Notes: a model not told the origin generated them from the letters alone. Counted from the stretch's first letter, positions 1 to 10,787 are shown. The stretch: DNA of 64,000 nucleotides from Selaginella moellendorffii (GCF_000143415.4 NW_003314266.1:1601505-1665504), one strand, 5' to 3'. Numbers and translations: made by a program.

Positions 1-1256
1 CGCTTCTACTCGGCATACTGGCAGGAATACGTTCTCTCCAACTATGGTTTCTACACGTCGCTGGTTTCGCACTTCCTGGATTTCGCTTTGAAGTTTCTAC
101 ACGTCGACATGGAGCTGGTCGTCCAGGCAACATGCAAGGTGAACCCATCGCTCCACTTGCTATAGGTGGCTCCTATACATACACCCATAGAAACTGATCA
201 GAGCTGGTGAACTGATGGCGTTGTCTCTTTTTGTTGAAACAGGTTCTCGGTGTTTTGGCCAAGTCAGATGATCTGTTAGATCTTCTGCGGAGGGTTAATG
301 CCGCGTACACGGAAAGCTTTCTCGGGAGGCATCACTATACGAGTAATCCTTTTGTTGACAGAGTCCCAACCATCATGGAACAGCTACAGGTAACTCTTTG
401 CCTATCAAAACTTCCCGTTTTACTCTTTGCTTATCAAATGTTCCCGTATCCTTTCAGGATTGGGAAGAGGGCATGACAAATTCAGAGAAGGAGCATGGCG
501 AGATCTTGCACTCGAGCATGCAGACCAGTGCCCCCCAGCTGCATTTATTTGGTGTGGGAGAATACGGAGGCCATTATGTCTTACAGGTGATATTTGTGAA
601 CTTTGGTATCTCTTTGCTAAACAGACTATTCCTTTCAGAGCATCATCTTGCTGGCGGAAGCGGAAAACCGAGCTTGCAACACCGACAAGCTGCCAGTGTC
701 TCCCAAGACCTTGAGAAATCTGAAGGAGCTCGTCCTGAAAGTTTTTGAGCGGGAGGTTTTGGGAAGGCAGCAGCCGCTGAGGTCGGACTCTGGCTCTCCA
801 CTCCCCGAGATGGTGATCCCGGAGACAAATCACTCGGAGGAGATCCCGGAGAGAAGTCCTGGACTCCAGAGGCACAGCGTGGCGGAGGTGAAGTACAAAG
901 GCGATTGGATGAGACGTCCGATAGAAAGCCAGGAGATCGGGTGGCTTGTCCGGCTGCTGGTGGAGGTCTCGGACAAGCTAAACGGTTGCCTGGGATTTAC
1001 CGGAGGCAGGGAATTGATCGAAGAACAGGGGTGCTCATCACACTCGCAGGTGCTCGACGCTGTTTTTCCCGAAGTCCTCAAGCCAGTGGCGAGAGCTCTA
1101 CTCGCAGCTTTCCTCTTCGTGGTGAAGGAGTTGCGGAAGCGGGGATTTAGAATAAATTTGCGGCCGCTAGCGAGCAAGCAGGCGATCAGTTCCGGGGCTC
1201 TAGCGCTCTTCTTCTACTGGCTGGTCAAGAAGATCGCGGGGTATTTCTTCAAATAA
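1..1256 (+). CDS. Sphingomyelin phosphodiesterase 4-like protein, 3' part
   Basis: The 5' end lies outside the window. Spliced reading: exon from 1 to about 138, then 243-389, about 457-587, and about 638 to the TAA at 1254-1256. The last exon contains a block beginning VKYKGDWMRRPIESQEIGWL and continuing LVRLL. It matches, residue pattern by residue pattern, the conserved block of human SMPD4 (neutral sphingomyelinase 3) that I recall as [20 protein letters not shown]. A hydrophobic stretch follows near the C-terminus (LALFFYWLVKKIAGYFF), like the C-terminal membrane anchor of SMPD4. Members of this family sit at the ER/nuclear envelope and are linked to nuclear pore complexes; true sphingomyelinase activity is disputed, and plants contain little sphingomyelin. 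The family call is inference from remembered motifs. The membrane tail and exon structure are seen directly. Confidence 0.68.
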
Positions 1257-1352
1257 TAGCCGTTGGATGGATGGAATCGACGGCTAAGGCGCTAGGGTTC
1301 TTTACGACGCTTGAGGCATATTCCATTGGCGGGTTTTTCAAATAAGTCCAAC

Positions 1353-1428
1353 ACGTGGCTTATCCACGAGCATCCGCCGAGTGCTACGTGGCAAGGCTTC
1401 ATAACGTTGTGGCTTCCAAGGACGTGGC
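1353..1428 (+). promoter_or_regulatory. Cluster of three ACGTGGC (ABRE/G-box) elements
   Basis: ACGTGGC occurs at 1353-1359 (as CACGTGGC), 1386-1392 and 1422-1428. All three are in the same orientation, between the SMPD4-like stop and the vasohibin-like start. ACGTGGC is the core of plant ABA-response elements bound by bZIP factors, and several copies are usually needed for function. That it acts on the downstream gene is inference. Confidence 0.5.
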
Positions 1429-1431
1429 GTT

Positions 1432-1439
1432 TAGGGTTT
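1432..1439 (-). promoter_or_regulatory. telo-box (AAACCCTA on the minus strand)
   Basis: TAGGGTTT about 200 bp upstream of the vasohibin-like ATG and next to the ABRE cluster. Telo-boxes are common in plant 5' regions of housekeeping genes. Confidence 0.4.
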
Positions 1440-1637
1440 ATAGCACAAGAAGAGGCGGCAGGAGCTGCGCCAAGCATCCAGGCAGGTTGAGGGATATCAC
1501 TTTGGAGTTTTTGGTCACTGTGGATTGAAAATGGAAGAGTTTTCATCGTCTTCGTCGGGATCTCTCTGCGTTTTGGAGCAATGGCGATCGGGTGGTCTCG
1601 TTGGTGTTTGTTTTATTGATGGATTCGGCCGGGATCA

Positions 1638-3052
1638 ATGCAGGGAGTGGCCGGGAAGTGTTTCGAGCTTGTGTGGAGAGCCATGGTGGGAGCTTTGGAG
1701 TCGCCAGCAGCTATCAGTCTTGCGACGTTTGGGGGAGTGAAGAGGCCTCAGTTGCCGATCAATTTTTTCAAGTTTCCTGCCGCCACGCGCCTCAAGGCTG
1801 TGCAACAGGTTTGTCTAGCGGCATTTTCGTTTCCACAAGAAAAAAAGCTCTCTCATGTTCGTTCTTTGCAATTTTGATTTTTCTTGCAGTACATAGGCTG
1901 CTTTGAGTACCGGATAGCGCTTCAGCCACACTACAATGTTAATAAGTACAGGCCACTGGCAAAACTTATGGACACTGCACAGATGGTTAGTTTCTTGAGA
2001 GTTTGTAGCGATTACTTCTTCAGGGTTGGTTTTTATTTTTGTTTCTCTCTTTCCAGATGATTCACAGTCCTCAGGCAATTAAATGCGTTGAAGGTGTGAT
2101 TCTGGCAATTTATCTCACCGTAAGCTTTCGACATCTTTGTTGGGAAGTTCTTAATGCGTGCTTGCTTTTGTGGAGTAAGGCCGGACTCCAAGGCGTGGAA
2201 CGAATTCCCGTGGGTTTTGAGACTGAGCAAGACACGAAGGTACATCGTCCATATGATATCTGCGGTGGTTTTCTAAAGAGGTTTTTTGTATGAGCTACAG
2301 ATCCATCAGCACATCATTCTAGTGGTGCGCAATGGAAAGAAGTTTGGTGCGTTTGGGATGAGCCGCGAGGCCGACTTGGCAGGAAGAGAGTTTGAGTTTG
2401 ATAGGTTCTCGTCATAGCTCTTAAGTTTCTCCTTTTACATCCTTTTAAATTTTTGCAGCTTCTCAAGTATTGTTTCTGATTACAAACGAGCCTACGAAGG
2501 CCATCGCCACACCATCCAGAAGCTATGGGTTGGACTGCCGGTAATCTTTCTTTTTCTGCTTTGGAAACTTGAACCATTTAAACTCTAATTTGTCCTCCTT
2601 TTTTATCAAGGTGGAACTCAATGTCGAGTCTTATAACTACGTTTGCTGGCGGTACTTGACACTCACGCCAAACTCGCAACCATGGATAGAGGTAATTCTT
2701 TGCGCATACTTCTCTAAAGTGACTAAAATTCTTACTTCAGTGCTGTGCCGAAATGGACAAACACTTCTCCCAATCGAAAAAACTCTGGGAAAGGTCAGTC
2801 TACCTTGTCGAAACCCATACTGATATTTTTCTTAAATTCTTTCTTTCTTTTCCTTCTAGATGGCTGCTCGAGGGACAGGGAGAAATCCCAAAGAACCAAA
2901 GCATCTATAACAACGCCAAGAAACTGGATATAAACGCTGTTCCCAGAGCTGCAGGCGCGATCTTGAGGATTCCAAGGCCGCCTTCACGCTCGACGATCTT
3001 ACCATCGATCGTGAACCTCAACACTCCTGGTAAGAAAAGCGCTGAAAGTTAA
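1638..3052 (+). CDS. Vasohibin-like tubulinyl-Tyr carboxypeptidase
   Basis: Nine exons: 1638-1808, 1890-1985, 2057-2119, 2180-2239, 2301-2404, 2459-2540, 2611-2691, 2741-2793 and 2860-3052. All have GT-AG borders and join in phase to about 300 aa. The vasohibin core is clear: KYRPLAKLMD, then IKCVEGVILAIYLT, then HIILVVRNGKKFGAFGMSR, then SDYKRAYEG. Counting from ATG 1638, the presumed nucleophile Cys is residue 99, His is 134 and Ser is 151. Spacings of 35 and 17 equal those of human VASH1 (C169, H204, S221 as I recall). A second in-frame ATG at 1683 could be the true start; 1638 is simply the first after an in-frame stop. Vasohibins remove the C-terminal Tyr of alpha-tubulin, in animals together with the small partner SVBP; no SVBP candidate is seen here. 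Substrate in this organism is inferred. The protein is shorter than VASH1 at both ends. Confidence 0.85.
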
Positions 3053-3390
3053 TTAGCTAGGTAGAAACTGGAAGAAAAAACAAAAGCCAGAGAGAAGAAG
3101 ACCAAAGAAGCGCTATCTTTTCCCTGACTGAATTTACAGTGCCATCGCGAGTGGGTTTTCATGAGATCCCGTCCATCAGATATTTCCACGACTAACTTTT
3201 AATGGGAGTTCTTTTATTCTACCTTTAACTTAACCCCGCCTTTTATCGTGTGACGTCTGCCCTAGTTTCTTGTTTCATGTGAAGAGGTCCATCTTCGAGG
3301 GTTTGGAGATCGCGTGTCCGCGTCGGCGCTTCCGGTTTGCCTCGATCCCTGGGAATTTCTCACAATGCAGGGCTGAATCGCCGGGGATTG

Positions 3391-6093
3391 ATGTCATCAA
3401 TGCGTGGAATGCTAAGAATGCGTCGCAGATTCGCTGCCGCTGCTACGAATGGAGCTCTCAAGTCGTATTCTCTCGCGGCGGAATCCCAGGTGCGATTGCC
3501 AGATGAGTTGTGTTGTGTAGTCGAGCGAAGAATCGTTCGAGAATTTGTAGTCGAGAGAATCGTTAGAGAAATTCGTCCAGTTTGGTATTGTTCTTTCTTG
3601 TGATTCTTTGTTCTGTTTCCTTTGCTGATACATATCTTCGTTTTTGGTCAGGGCGGTGGGCTTTGTCCCTATGGACGTCGTGAGCATATGAAGCTTCTCA
3701 TGGAGTTCTTCCAGAAGAATCTTCCCAGAGCGTGTACTTTCCTGGCCCCGCCGACGAACTTTGCATCAACGTCGTACCGATTCCCTGTCAGGAAGTTCCA
3801 GTTTAGATCGTCGTCTGTGCAAACAATCGGGCCGAGATGCTGCGCTTTGCCCGTCAGATTTTTCTCGAGCACTCCATCGCCAGAAGCACTAGATCGGCTA
3901 AATTGCTGCAGCCACAAGAGGGACTCCGACTCCGACGATGAGACCGAGTCTCTGGGGCGGTGTTCTTACGTCCAGCCTCCAGGTAATCGGGAAGAGGCAA
4001 CCGAGAAACTCCAGGAGGAATTCGAAACTGCGATGAAGTGCTTCGAAGACGCTCCACCATGCCTGGACGACATTCCGAAGATAAATCCCAATGGTAGGTG
4101 AGTATATTTGCTTTTCATCTTCTAGTTGCTCGAGAATTGTGTCTAACGCTCGGGTTTTGCAGGTGTTTATGCCAACCATAACTTGCGCTTGGATCTCATC
4201 AGCGTCTATGGATTTGACTACGACTTCACGTTAGCTCACTACACTGCGAGTTTGCAGCATTTGATTTACGACCTTGCCAAAGAACAGCTTGTAAAAGAGG
4301 TATTTGCAGTATTTTATTTTCTTTGCACAACGATTTAGGCTGATATCTTCTATGAACAGCTGAAATATCCGGAATCATGCTTGGATTTCAAGTATGATCA
4401 GAATTTTCCAATAAGAGGGTTATATTACGATAAGAAACGGAGCTATCTGCTGAAGCTAGACTTTTTCCACTGTGCGGAAGTTGCGAGTTGTTTCTTTGGC
4501 CGCCGGCGTGTAAGTGGATGTTTCTTTCTGTTCCTTCTTAACAGTGAGATCAGTTAACGCATGAGGAAGTCGAGCAAGCATATGGAGGAAAGCATATAAG
4601 CCCAGAGAACTTAAGTAACCTCGTCCCTCTTATGGATTTATTTTGCTTGAGCGAGGTACATTTTTTATGTTTATTTCTTCTTCTTGCTATAGATGTTATT
4701 GTCTATACAGGTCTGCCTTCTATCCGATGTTATTCAACATTTCGTAGATCAAAAGCTCCAGTTTGATCCTGGTTATGTGTACGAGGACGTAAGACGCTCT
4801 GTTGAGAATATCCATCGAACCGGACTTTTACATAAACTTATCCTTGAACGCCCAGAGGAGTACCTTGTGAAAAATGTAAGAACTTGGCTTTCTGTTCTCG
4901 CATTTTAAGCGCTTGTGAATACAGGAAGCTGTCACCCGGATGCTAAAAAGGCTTAAAGAGATAGGAAAAAAGACGTTCATCATCACAAACTCTCCTTTTC
5001 CGTTTGTAGATGGAGGGATGAGATACTTGTTTCAGGTAAACGGCCAGTCTTTTGATTTTTCCTGTCATAACATTGTTTATATGCGTAGGAAGACGGAGAC
5101 GACGGAAGTTCCTGGAGAGACTTGTTTGATGTTGTTGTGGCTCTGTCAGATAAGCCAAACTTCTATTCCTCTCAACGACCATTCAGGTAATGTTTATTAC
5201 GGACATAGCAAAAGATTCAATGAATATCGTGAAACAGGCATTACGATATAGAAGCGGACAGGTTAACCTTTAACAAGGTGGAAGAGTTTGAACCTCATGC
5301 TGTTTATTACCATGGATGCTTGAAGGACTTTCTTCAAATCACGAAGTGGCGAGGAACAGAGGTGTGAAGGTTTTGCACTGGACAGCTTTAAAATGCTTAA
5401 CATTTGCAGGTCCTGTATTTTGGAGATCACTTATTTAGTGATTTACGAGGCCCTTCAAAGGCTGGATGGCGCACGGCTGCTATAATTCGGGAGCTTGAGG
5501 TCTGTCTTGAGATATAAATCAGTATAAAGCAACTCATTTTCCACTTTCAGAGAGAGATCGCTACACAAAATGAAGATGAATATCGCATCCACCAGGTATT
5601 TAAAAGGGCCTAGCTGTCTTATCGTAAACGTGATAGTAATTTGTTAACAGGCACGATATCATATGGTTCAAGAGCTGCTTGGCAAATATCACGGCTTGCC
5701 TGTGGGACCTAGAAGGGACAAAGAAAAAACTCTTCTCCTGGCATTAAGAAAGGAACGCTTGAATGCGAGATTATCGATGAGCCAGATGTTCAACCGCTAC
5801 TTTGGTTCAACGTTCCTCACAGATACTGGCAAAGAGTCGGCTTTCGCATATAACGTGCAGAAGTACGCGGACGTGTATACAAGCCGCCTTGAGAACTTGA
5901 TGACATATTCTAGTGAAGCGTGGCTCTATACCCCGTTCGACGTGAAGATTTTGCCGCATCATATCAAGGTACTCATGTCTAGTGGTTTTTCTCTGATTGT
6001 TCACTAATTCGTGTTTCAAAAGCTTGTGTGTGACTACAGGTCGGGCCGTCTAAAGTTTTCAAGGATTGGCCATTTGAATCCTACCCAGCATAG
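3391..6093 (+). CDS. HAD-superfamily 5'-nucleotidase, NT5DC2/3 type
   Basis: Multi-exon gene. Exon 1 (3391-3489) encodes a Met/Arg/Ala-rich leader ([20 protein letters not shown]) that looks like a mitochondrial presequence; 3391 is the first ATG in that frame. Exon 2 is 3652-4093. The following exon carries [13 protein letters not shown], the HAD IG-subfamily DxDxT motif with Asp near residues 199 and 201. Later come [13 protein letters not shown] (HAD motif II), a VYYHG segment, and [14 protein letters not shown] (motif IV with paired Asp). The C-terminal helical part has FRTGS-like [15 protein letters not shown] and ends at the TAG at 6091-6093. The family dephosphorylates purine nucleotides or has unknown substrates; plant members are annotated as 5'-nucleotidase domain proteins. 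All catalytic residues expected for activity are present. Substrate is not deducible. Confidence 0.88.
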
Positions 6094-6288
6094 TGAAGAT
6101 CAGCTGTAAGCAACTTATGAGACTTTTTTCGTAACAATTGCAATGTTTCTAGTCATGAACACCTGGAGCCACAACTGGAAATGGCGGATCGCTGATGTGG
6201 ATAGATTGGACGAGACACGACTTGTGGATACGGGGATCAAAAAATAACGAGTTAAGTTTCGTGGAGAAGTTTTGGGAAGCTCCGCTGT

Positions 6289-6717
6289 ATGTTGTCTCCA
6301 GCTGAGACTCTGTCCTCTTGGGCTTCCTCCACACTTGGCCGGTTATGGAGGAGGAGGACTAGCACTGGCGGAATTGTAGAGGAACTAGCGGTAGCAGGAA
6401 ATCCGATAGGTGGGGAATCAGGAACTTCGAGTGGAGCAGCAGCTCCAGAATCAACAATGGTGCTGCGATCGCAATCTAGAAGAAGGAAAACTCCGGAGCC
6501 GTCTATCGTGCGTCGTCGCAGAAGACGAGGAGGCAAGGTAAGATCTTTGTTTTGTTTTGGTTCTTCGTTTTCTCGCTTGGATTTCTCATTGCGCGAGTGA
6601 CTTCTTGTTTACAGGGACGCAGGAGACGACGGAGAAGACGCGCGAAAACTCACTCAAGTCGTTCGTGTTCCATGAAACCATTCTTTCAATCAGAACTGGG
6701 AAAATCTAGCTTTTAAT
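6289..6717 (+). CDS. Small arginine-rich protein, unknown
   Basis: Two exons (6289-6537 and 6615-6717) join in phase across a GT-AG intron of 77 bp to a protein of about 116 aa. The first half is Gly/Ser/Thr-rich. The second half has two Arg runs, VRRRRRRGGK at the exon junction and GRRRRRRRRAK directly after it, then a short tail ending KSSF. The splice lies exactly between the two Arg runs, which favours a real exon junction. The basic region could act as a nuclear signal or nucleic-acid-binding tail. No family is recognised. It lies between the nucleotidase stop (6093) and KDTA start (6783) on the same strand, so it could also be a chance ORF in a UTR. Confidence 0.38.
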
Positions 6718-6782
6718 GCGAGTGTAAAGAGCTCTCTCGTGTCTATCGAGTTAGGGGTTTAGGTTTTTGAAATATTTGAGCG

Positions 6783-8802
6783 ATGGAGCGCGCGCTCTAC
6801 ACATCGATCTCCGCGGCGCTGGAGCCGCTGGTGATGGCGCATCTCTTCTCGCGAAAATGCCGAGGTCTGGAGCATCCCACGCGATGGAAGGAGCGCCTTG
6901 GCTATCCCTCGCTTCCTCGCCCCTCTGGAACCCTCATCTGGTTCCACGCCGTCTCGCTAGGTCGGTTTCTTTCTTCCTCTGTGCGATCGATCGTTCTTTT
7001 CTTTGGAAATTTTCAAGGTTTTCTTTGCTCATGGATTCTTTCTTTGTTGAAATTCTAGGAGAAGGGCTGTCAGCCATACCGATCATCGATAGATGCTTGC
7101 AAATACATCCTTTCCTTAACGTTCTTCTCACTACTGGGACTTTGACAGCATTGTGAGTAACTCTATGTACATTTCGCGATTTATCCAATGTGTTCGTCTT
7201 CTTTTCCGTAGCAATGTCCTCCGGAGCAAACTTTCTCATGGTGTAATCTTCCAGGTACTGTTCTCTGTTAGCTGTTCTATGGTTTGCGAAGTTCTAAAAT
7301 ACGGTTGGAAAGTTTGTTCCTGTGGATACTCCAGCAGCGGTGGACAGATTTTTGAGTCACTGGAAGCCACAGGCTGGTATATTCATGGAAAGTGAGCTTT
7401 GGCCAAATCTTCTCTTGTCATCGTCCTCGAGAAAGGTGCGTGATTGTTGAAACTGTGGAATTGAAGTTTTACTTACCTTGCTTCCTATGCAGATTCCTAT
7501 GGCTCTGTTGAATGCGCGAGTATCTGAGAAATCTTTCATTCGATGGTCTCGTTTCACCTCGAAGTCGCTTGTGGGTGAAATGCTTGGAAGTTTTTCTTTG
7601 ATATGCCCTCTGGTATGCTTTGGAAGTTTTTGGTCCTTTGCCTGACCAACTTTATATTCTACTTGACAAGGTAGAGCACCAATGACGCGATACATCTGCA
7701 GCTTTTGGGTGCTTCTCCTGGCGTCATACATTTCTCTGGAAATTCGAAATACGGTGGGTAGTGGTATCCCAAATTCTTTGACACCATGTATTTTCCAGCA
7801 TGGGGAGCATCTCAGGACAAGTCGCAAGTGGAAGATCTCCTGCTAATGAAACGAAAAGTCTGGCTGGCATCGTCGACACATGCTGGTGAAGAGGAAGGTA
7901 CAGCTCTGTTTAGGACTTACAAAACTCCATCTCATATACCACCGGGTGCTCTAGTTATTGCAGAGGTGCACTTGACACTCAAACGAACATTTCCAGAAAT
8001 TCTTACAATCCTCGCACCTCGGCAGCCCAGTCGTGCAGAGTCAATCATCATGGTTAGATACAATATCACTTGTTTTTGTACGTTTTAACATTTTCTTTCA
8101 GATGCTGCGAACCCATGGATTGAAGGTTGCACAGAGGTCCATCAACGAGAATATTTGCCTAAATACTGACATCTATCTCGCAGATACCGTAGGTACGTGA
8201 TTCTAGAGCGTTTCTCGGTTTCTCTTCTCAAACTCTTGTCTTCCAGGTGAATTGACAAGACTTTACAACTCTGTTCCAATAGCTGTTGTTGGTGGCTCGT
8301 TACTAAAAGGTTTAGCTGGTCACAACATGGCGGAGGCTGCAGCATGCGGTTGCGCTGTTCTTACAGGTTGAGAAGTTCCCATACTCCGATCTAAGCTAAA
8401 AGCATTTCTATCTAAGAACAGGAACACACTTGGGTCACTTCTCCAAAATGCTGAAAGAAATGCAGTCGATCTCTCCATTATCCATCTTACAAGTAAGAAG
8501 CTTTGTTTCTTCATTTACCCAATTTCATTTTCTTTTCTCAAGGTTTCCTCCGCGGATTCTCTAGCGTCCGCCTTGATGGAGCTTTTCTCTGACGAAGGAG
8601 GTCTACGACTTCGTAGGAAAGCTGCAAAAGCAGCTTCAACCACTGCAGCTGCTGGCATCATCGACAATATCTTCAAGCTGCTAGAGCTCAACATATTCCA
8701 AGGTGTGTATTGCGACACTCTCATGGGTTTAGGGTTTAGTGAGAGGAAGCAGGGGTCTATGGTGAATGCAATCCACTTGGAAGAGAATGCCGGTGGTACT
8801 GA
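6783..8802 (+). CDS. KDTA: Mitochondrial Kdo transferase, KdtA/WaaA homologue
   Basis: Many short exons encode a GT30-type protein: LIWFHAVSLG joined to EGLSAIPIIDR (the acceptor-side motif), then LLTTGTLTA, FMESELWPNLLLSSS (motif of KdtA), KVWLASSTHAGEEE, and the donor-binding GGSLLKGLAGHNMAEAA followed by GCAVLTGTHLGHFSKM. Bacterial KdtA adds Kdo to lipid A precursors; plants keep this enzyme in mitochondria with other lipid-A genes. The start at 6783 gives a short hydrophobic N-terminus as in the family. The 3' end is ambiguous. If a 50-bp intron (8703-8752) is used, the protein ends at the TGA at 8800-8802; unspliced, the frame stays open to 9043. Either way it overlaps the 5' end of the PORR gene on the same strand. 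Confidence 0.85.
8723..8737 (+). promoter_or_regulatory. Double telomere-repeat motif upstream of the PORR gene
   Basis: GGGTTTAGGGTTT inside the 3' part of KDTA, 28 bp before the PORR ATG at 8766. Its position matches telo-boxes at other gene starts in this window and suggests the PORR promoter sits in KDTA's last exon or intron. Confidence 0.4.
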
Positions 8803-10313
8803 GACGCTCCTCTCTTTTTTACTTCCAGGAATCGCGATGGGAGGCGAAGTTTCAGCAGCTACGCGCGATGGTGAGTGCTCCGAAGATGGGTCCTCCTCCC
8901 GCTGGAAGAAGGATGATGATTCCCAAGGCCCAGAAGAGGATGAAGATCTACGACTTGGACGAGGCACTGATCATGTACAAGAAGTTCCGGGATATTGTCA
9001 AGCTCAGGGACTTGCTGGAGATGTCGCAGGGCCATGTCCTTAACCTCCATGCACTGGGAAGGCTCAAGGGAAGATTCAAACTCGACCCGGCAAGCAGGAT
9101 TTCATCGTATCCAGACGCTCATCCTGGCGTGGTGAAGCTCACGACCGACGCAGACAGCTGGAAGTGGCTCGAATTTACAGATGAGGCCGAGGACTTGATA
9201 GCCGAGAAGGGGATCTACATGAGAGAGGTTCACGAGGCACAGGTGGTCAAGTGGATCCGGAAGATGCTGATGATGTCGCAGACTCGAAGCATGCCTCTGA
9301 TACGGCTCCAGCACCTCAGGAACGTTCTCTTCCTGCCACCGGACTTCAAGTCGAGGATCATCCACGCGTATCCGCAGTACTTCCGGGTGACGACCGTGAG
9401 GGGGGCTCTCACTCTCGAGCTCGTGGAGTGGGACGAGTCGCTGGCGGTGACTTACAGGGAGCAGAGGCTGAGAGACAACGCTCTGGAGCTGGACGAGCTT
9501 ATGGGCGACACGAATCCTCACGCGTTTCCGATGTCGTTCCCGACCGGCTTCCACCTGAGGAAGAACGTGAGGGAGTACTACGAGACGTTTCAGAAGCTCC
9601 CGTTCCAGTCGCCTTATGAGATATGCCGGACGATCCATGGGACGATGGAGGCGGAGAAGCGGAACTTGGCCATCGTCCACGAGATACTGAGCATGTACGT
9701 GGAGAAGCGGGCACAGATCGCGCAGATCGCTGTGTTCCGCAAGGACTTCAAGCTCATGAGCTCGCTCCGGGGGCTCATCGAGCGTCACCAGGGGATCTTC
9801 TACACGTCTTACAAGGAGGACCTCTTCACGGTGTTCCTCAAGGAGGCTTACAGCGGCATGAGACTGATCGATCGCAGTCCGCTGCTAGACTTCCGGGACA
9901 GGTTCATAAGGCTGTGTTTGATCCAGCCTCGGGAGAAGCGGCTGGATCCGCGAAGAACTTCTCCCGAGAATGTGGAGAAGCGGCTCCGGCAGATGGACAC
10001 GATCAAGGAGGAGGTGGGGAGAATGGACTGCGAGGGGAAGATATCATGCAAAGGATCCAAGAGGGAGATGAGGAGGTGCCTGGCGAGTGGACACGAGGTG
10101 GAGATACTCGGGGAGGATAGAAACGCGAGGTGGAGGAGGCCGAGGGTGCTGTTCGAGGAGATGATGGACAAGACTCCGGACTACAACATCACAGAGCTGG
10201 AGAAGGCGCTGTATAGATTCAAAGGGAAGGCTGATAAGTGGCCAAACCGGGAAGATGGAAGCTGTGAAGGTTTGGATGACGACGACGACGGTGACTCCGA
10301 CTTTGAGTGGTGA
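8766..10313 (+). CDS. PORR-domain organelle RNA-binding protein (WTF1-like)
   Basis: Single-exon ORF of 515 aa. The N-terminus (MQSTWKRMPVVLRRSSLFYF) is basic and hydroxylated like a mitochondrial or plastid leader. From about residue 60 the PORR (formerly DUF860) domain runs to about residue 390: IYDLDEALIMYKKFRDIVKL, then HPGVVKLT, LIRLQHLRNVLFLPPDFKSR, YPQYFRVTT, LELVEWDESLAV, AFPMSFPTGFHLRKNVREYY, FQKLPFQSPYE, and GIFYTSYKEDLFTVFLKEAY. The tail is charged and ends in an Asp run (DDDDDGDSDFEW). PORR proteins bind organellar group II introns and promote splicing. Which RNAs this one serves cannot be told. A later Met (8877) is possible but would drop most of the leader. The 5' end overlaps KDTA. 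Confidence 0.9.
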   Translation: MQSTWKRMPVVLRRSSLFYFQESRWEAKFQQLRAMVSAPKMGPPPAGRRMMIPKAQKRMKIYDLDEALIMYKKFRDIVKLRDLLEMSQGHVLNLHALGRLKGRFKLDPASRISSYPDAHPGVVKLTTDADSWKWLEFTDEAEDLIAEKGIYMREVHEAQVVKWIRKMLMMSQTRSMPLIRLQHLRNVLFLPPDFKSRIIHAYPQYFRVTTVRGALTLELVEWDESLAVTYREQRLRDNALELDELMGDTNPHAFPMSFPTGFHLRKNVREYYETFQKLPFQSPYEICRTIHGTMEAEKRNLAIVHEILSMYVEKRAQIAQIAVFRKDFKLMSSLRGLIERHQGIFYTSYKEDLFTVFLKEAYSGMRLIDRSPLLDFRDRFIRLCLIQPREKRLDPRRTSPENVEKRLRQMDTIKEEVGRMDCEGKISCKGSKREMRRCLASGHEVEILGEDRNARWRRPRVLFEEMMDKTPDYNITELEKALYRFKGKADKWPNREDGSCEGLDDDDDGDSDFEW

Positions 10314-10787
10314 GAATTTTGGTGGTGGCAGGAGAGATCGATCGAGCTATCGAAGATTCAGTGAAGAAAACTCGGAGAGATGATCATGGATATGATATAC
10401 TAATATTCGTGAAGGTGGATGTTGTCTTCTATCTTAGGAAAGCCACCATGGACTGGATGATTTTGTTCTTCCTTTCTTGAGGAAGTTCATGCTGGAATCG
10501 AACCGGGCTCTGTTCCATGGCATTTTTCAGTTAGCTAGATTAGCAAAAAAGGATAGAAAACCTTTTGTGTAGACACTATATAGAGGAGTAGCTAGGGTAT
10601 TGGGGAAGTTTAGTTTTAACGATGAGCAAAAGGTTGAGCTAACAATCAACAAGGCATAAAAAATTTTAATCACAATGAATTATCATTTAGTCCTCTCATG
10701 CACACGAGAACGTCATAAAAGTTCTCGGCTTGTAATACACCTTATTGAATTCCTTGATTTCCAATAAGTGCTGGATTAAAGAAACTA
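10314..10787. other. PORR 3' flank, no gene seen
   Basis: Becomes AT-richer after 10540; no coding pattern, tRNA or repeat recognised. Confidence 0.5.

Noticed and set aside
3337-3390. Longer 5' start of the NT5DC gene
   Set aside because: The frame upstream of 3391 begins at TTG, not ATG.
8573-9043. KDTA reading frame open to 9043
   Set aside because: The last 80 residues are antifamily-like, Glu/Gly/Asp-rich text read out of frame through the PORR gene; a 50-bp intron gives a shorter, more natural end.
9102-9788. 228-aa ORF on the minus strand
   Set aside because: Exact antisense of the PORR gene in a GC-rich stretch; Arg/His/Leu/Pro-rich shadow composition.
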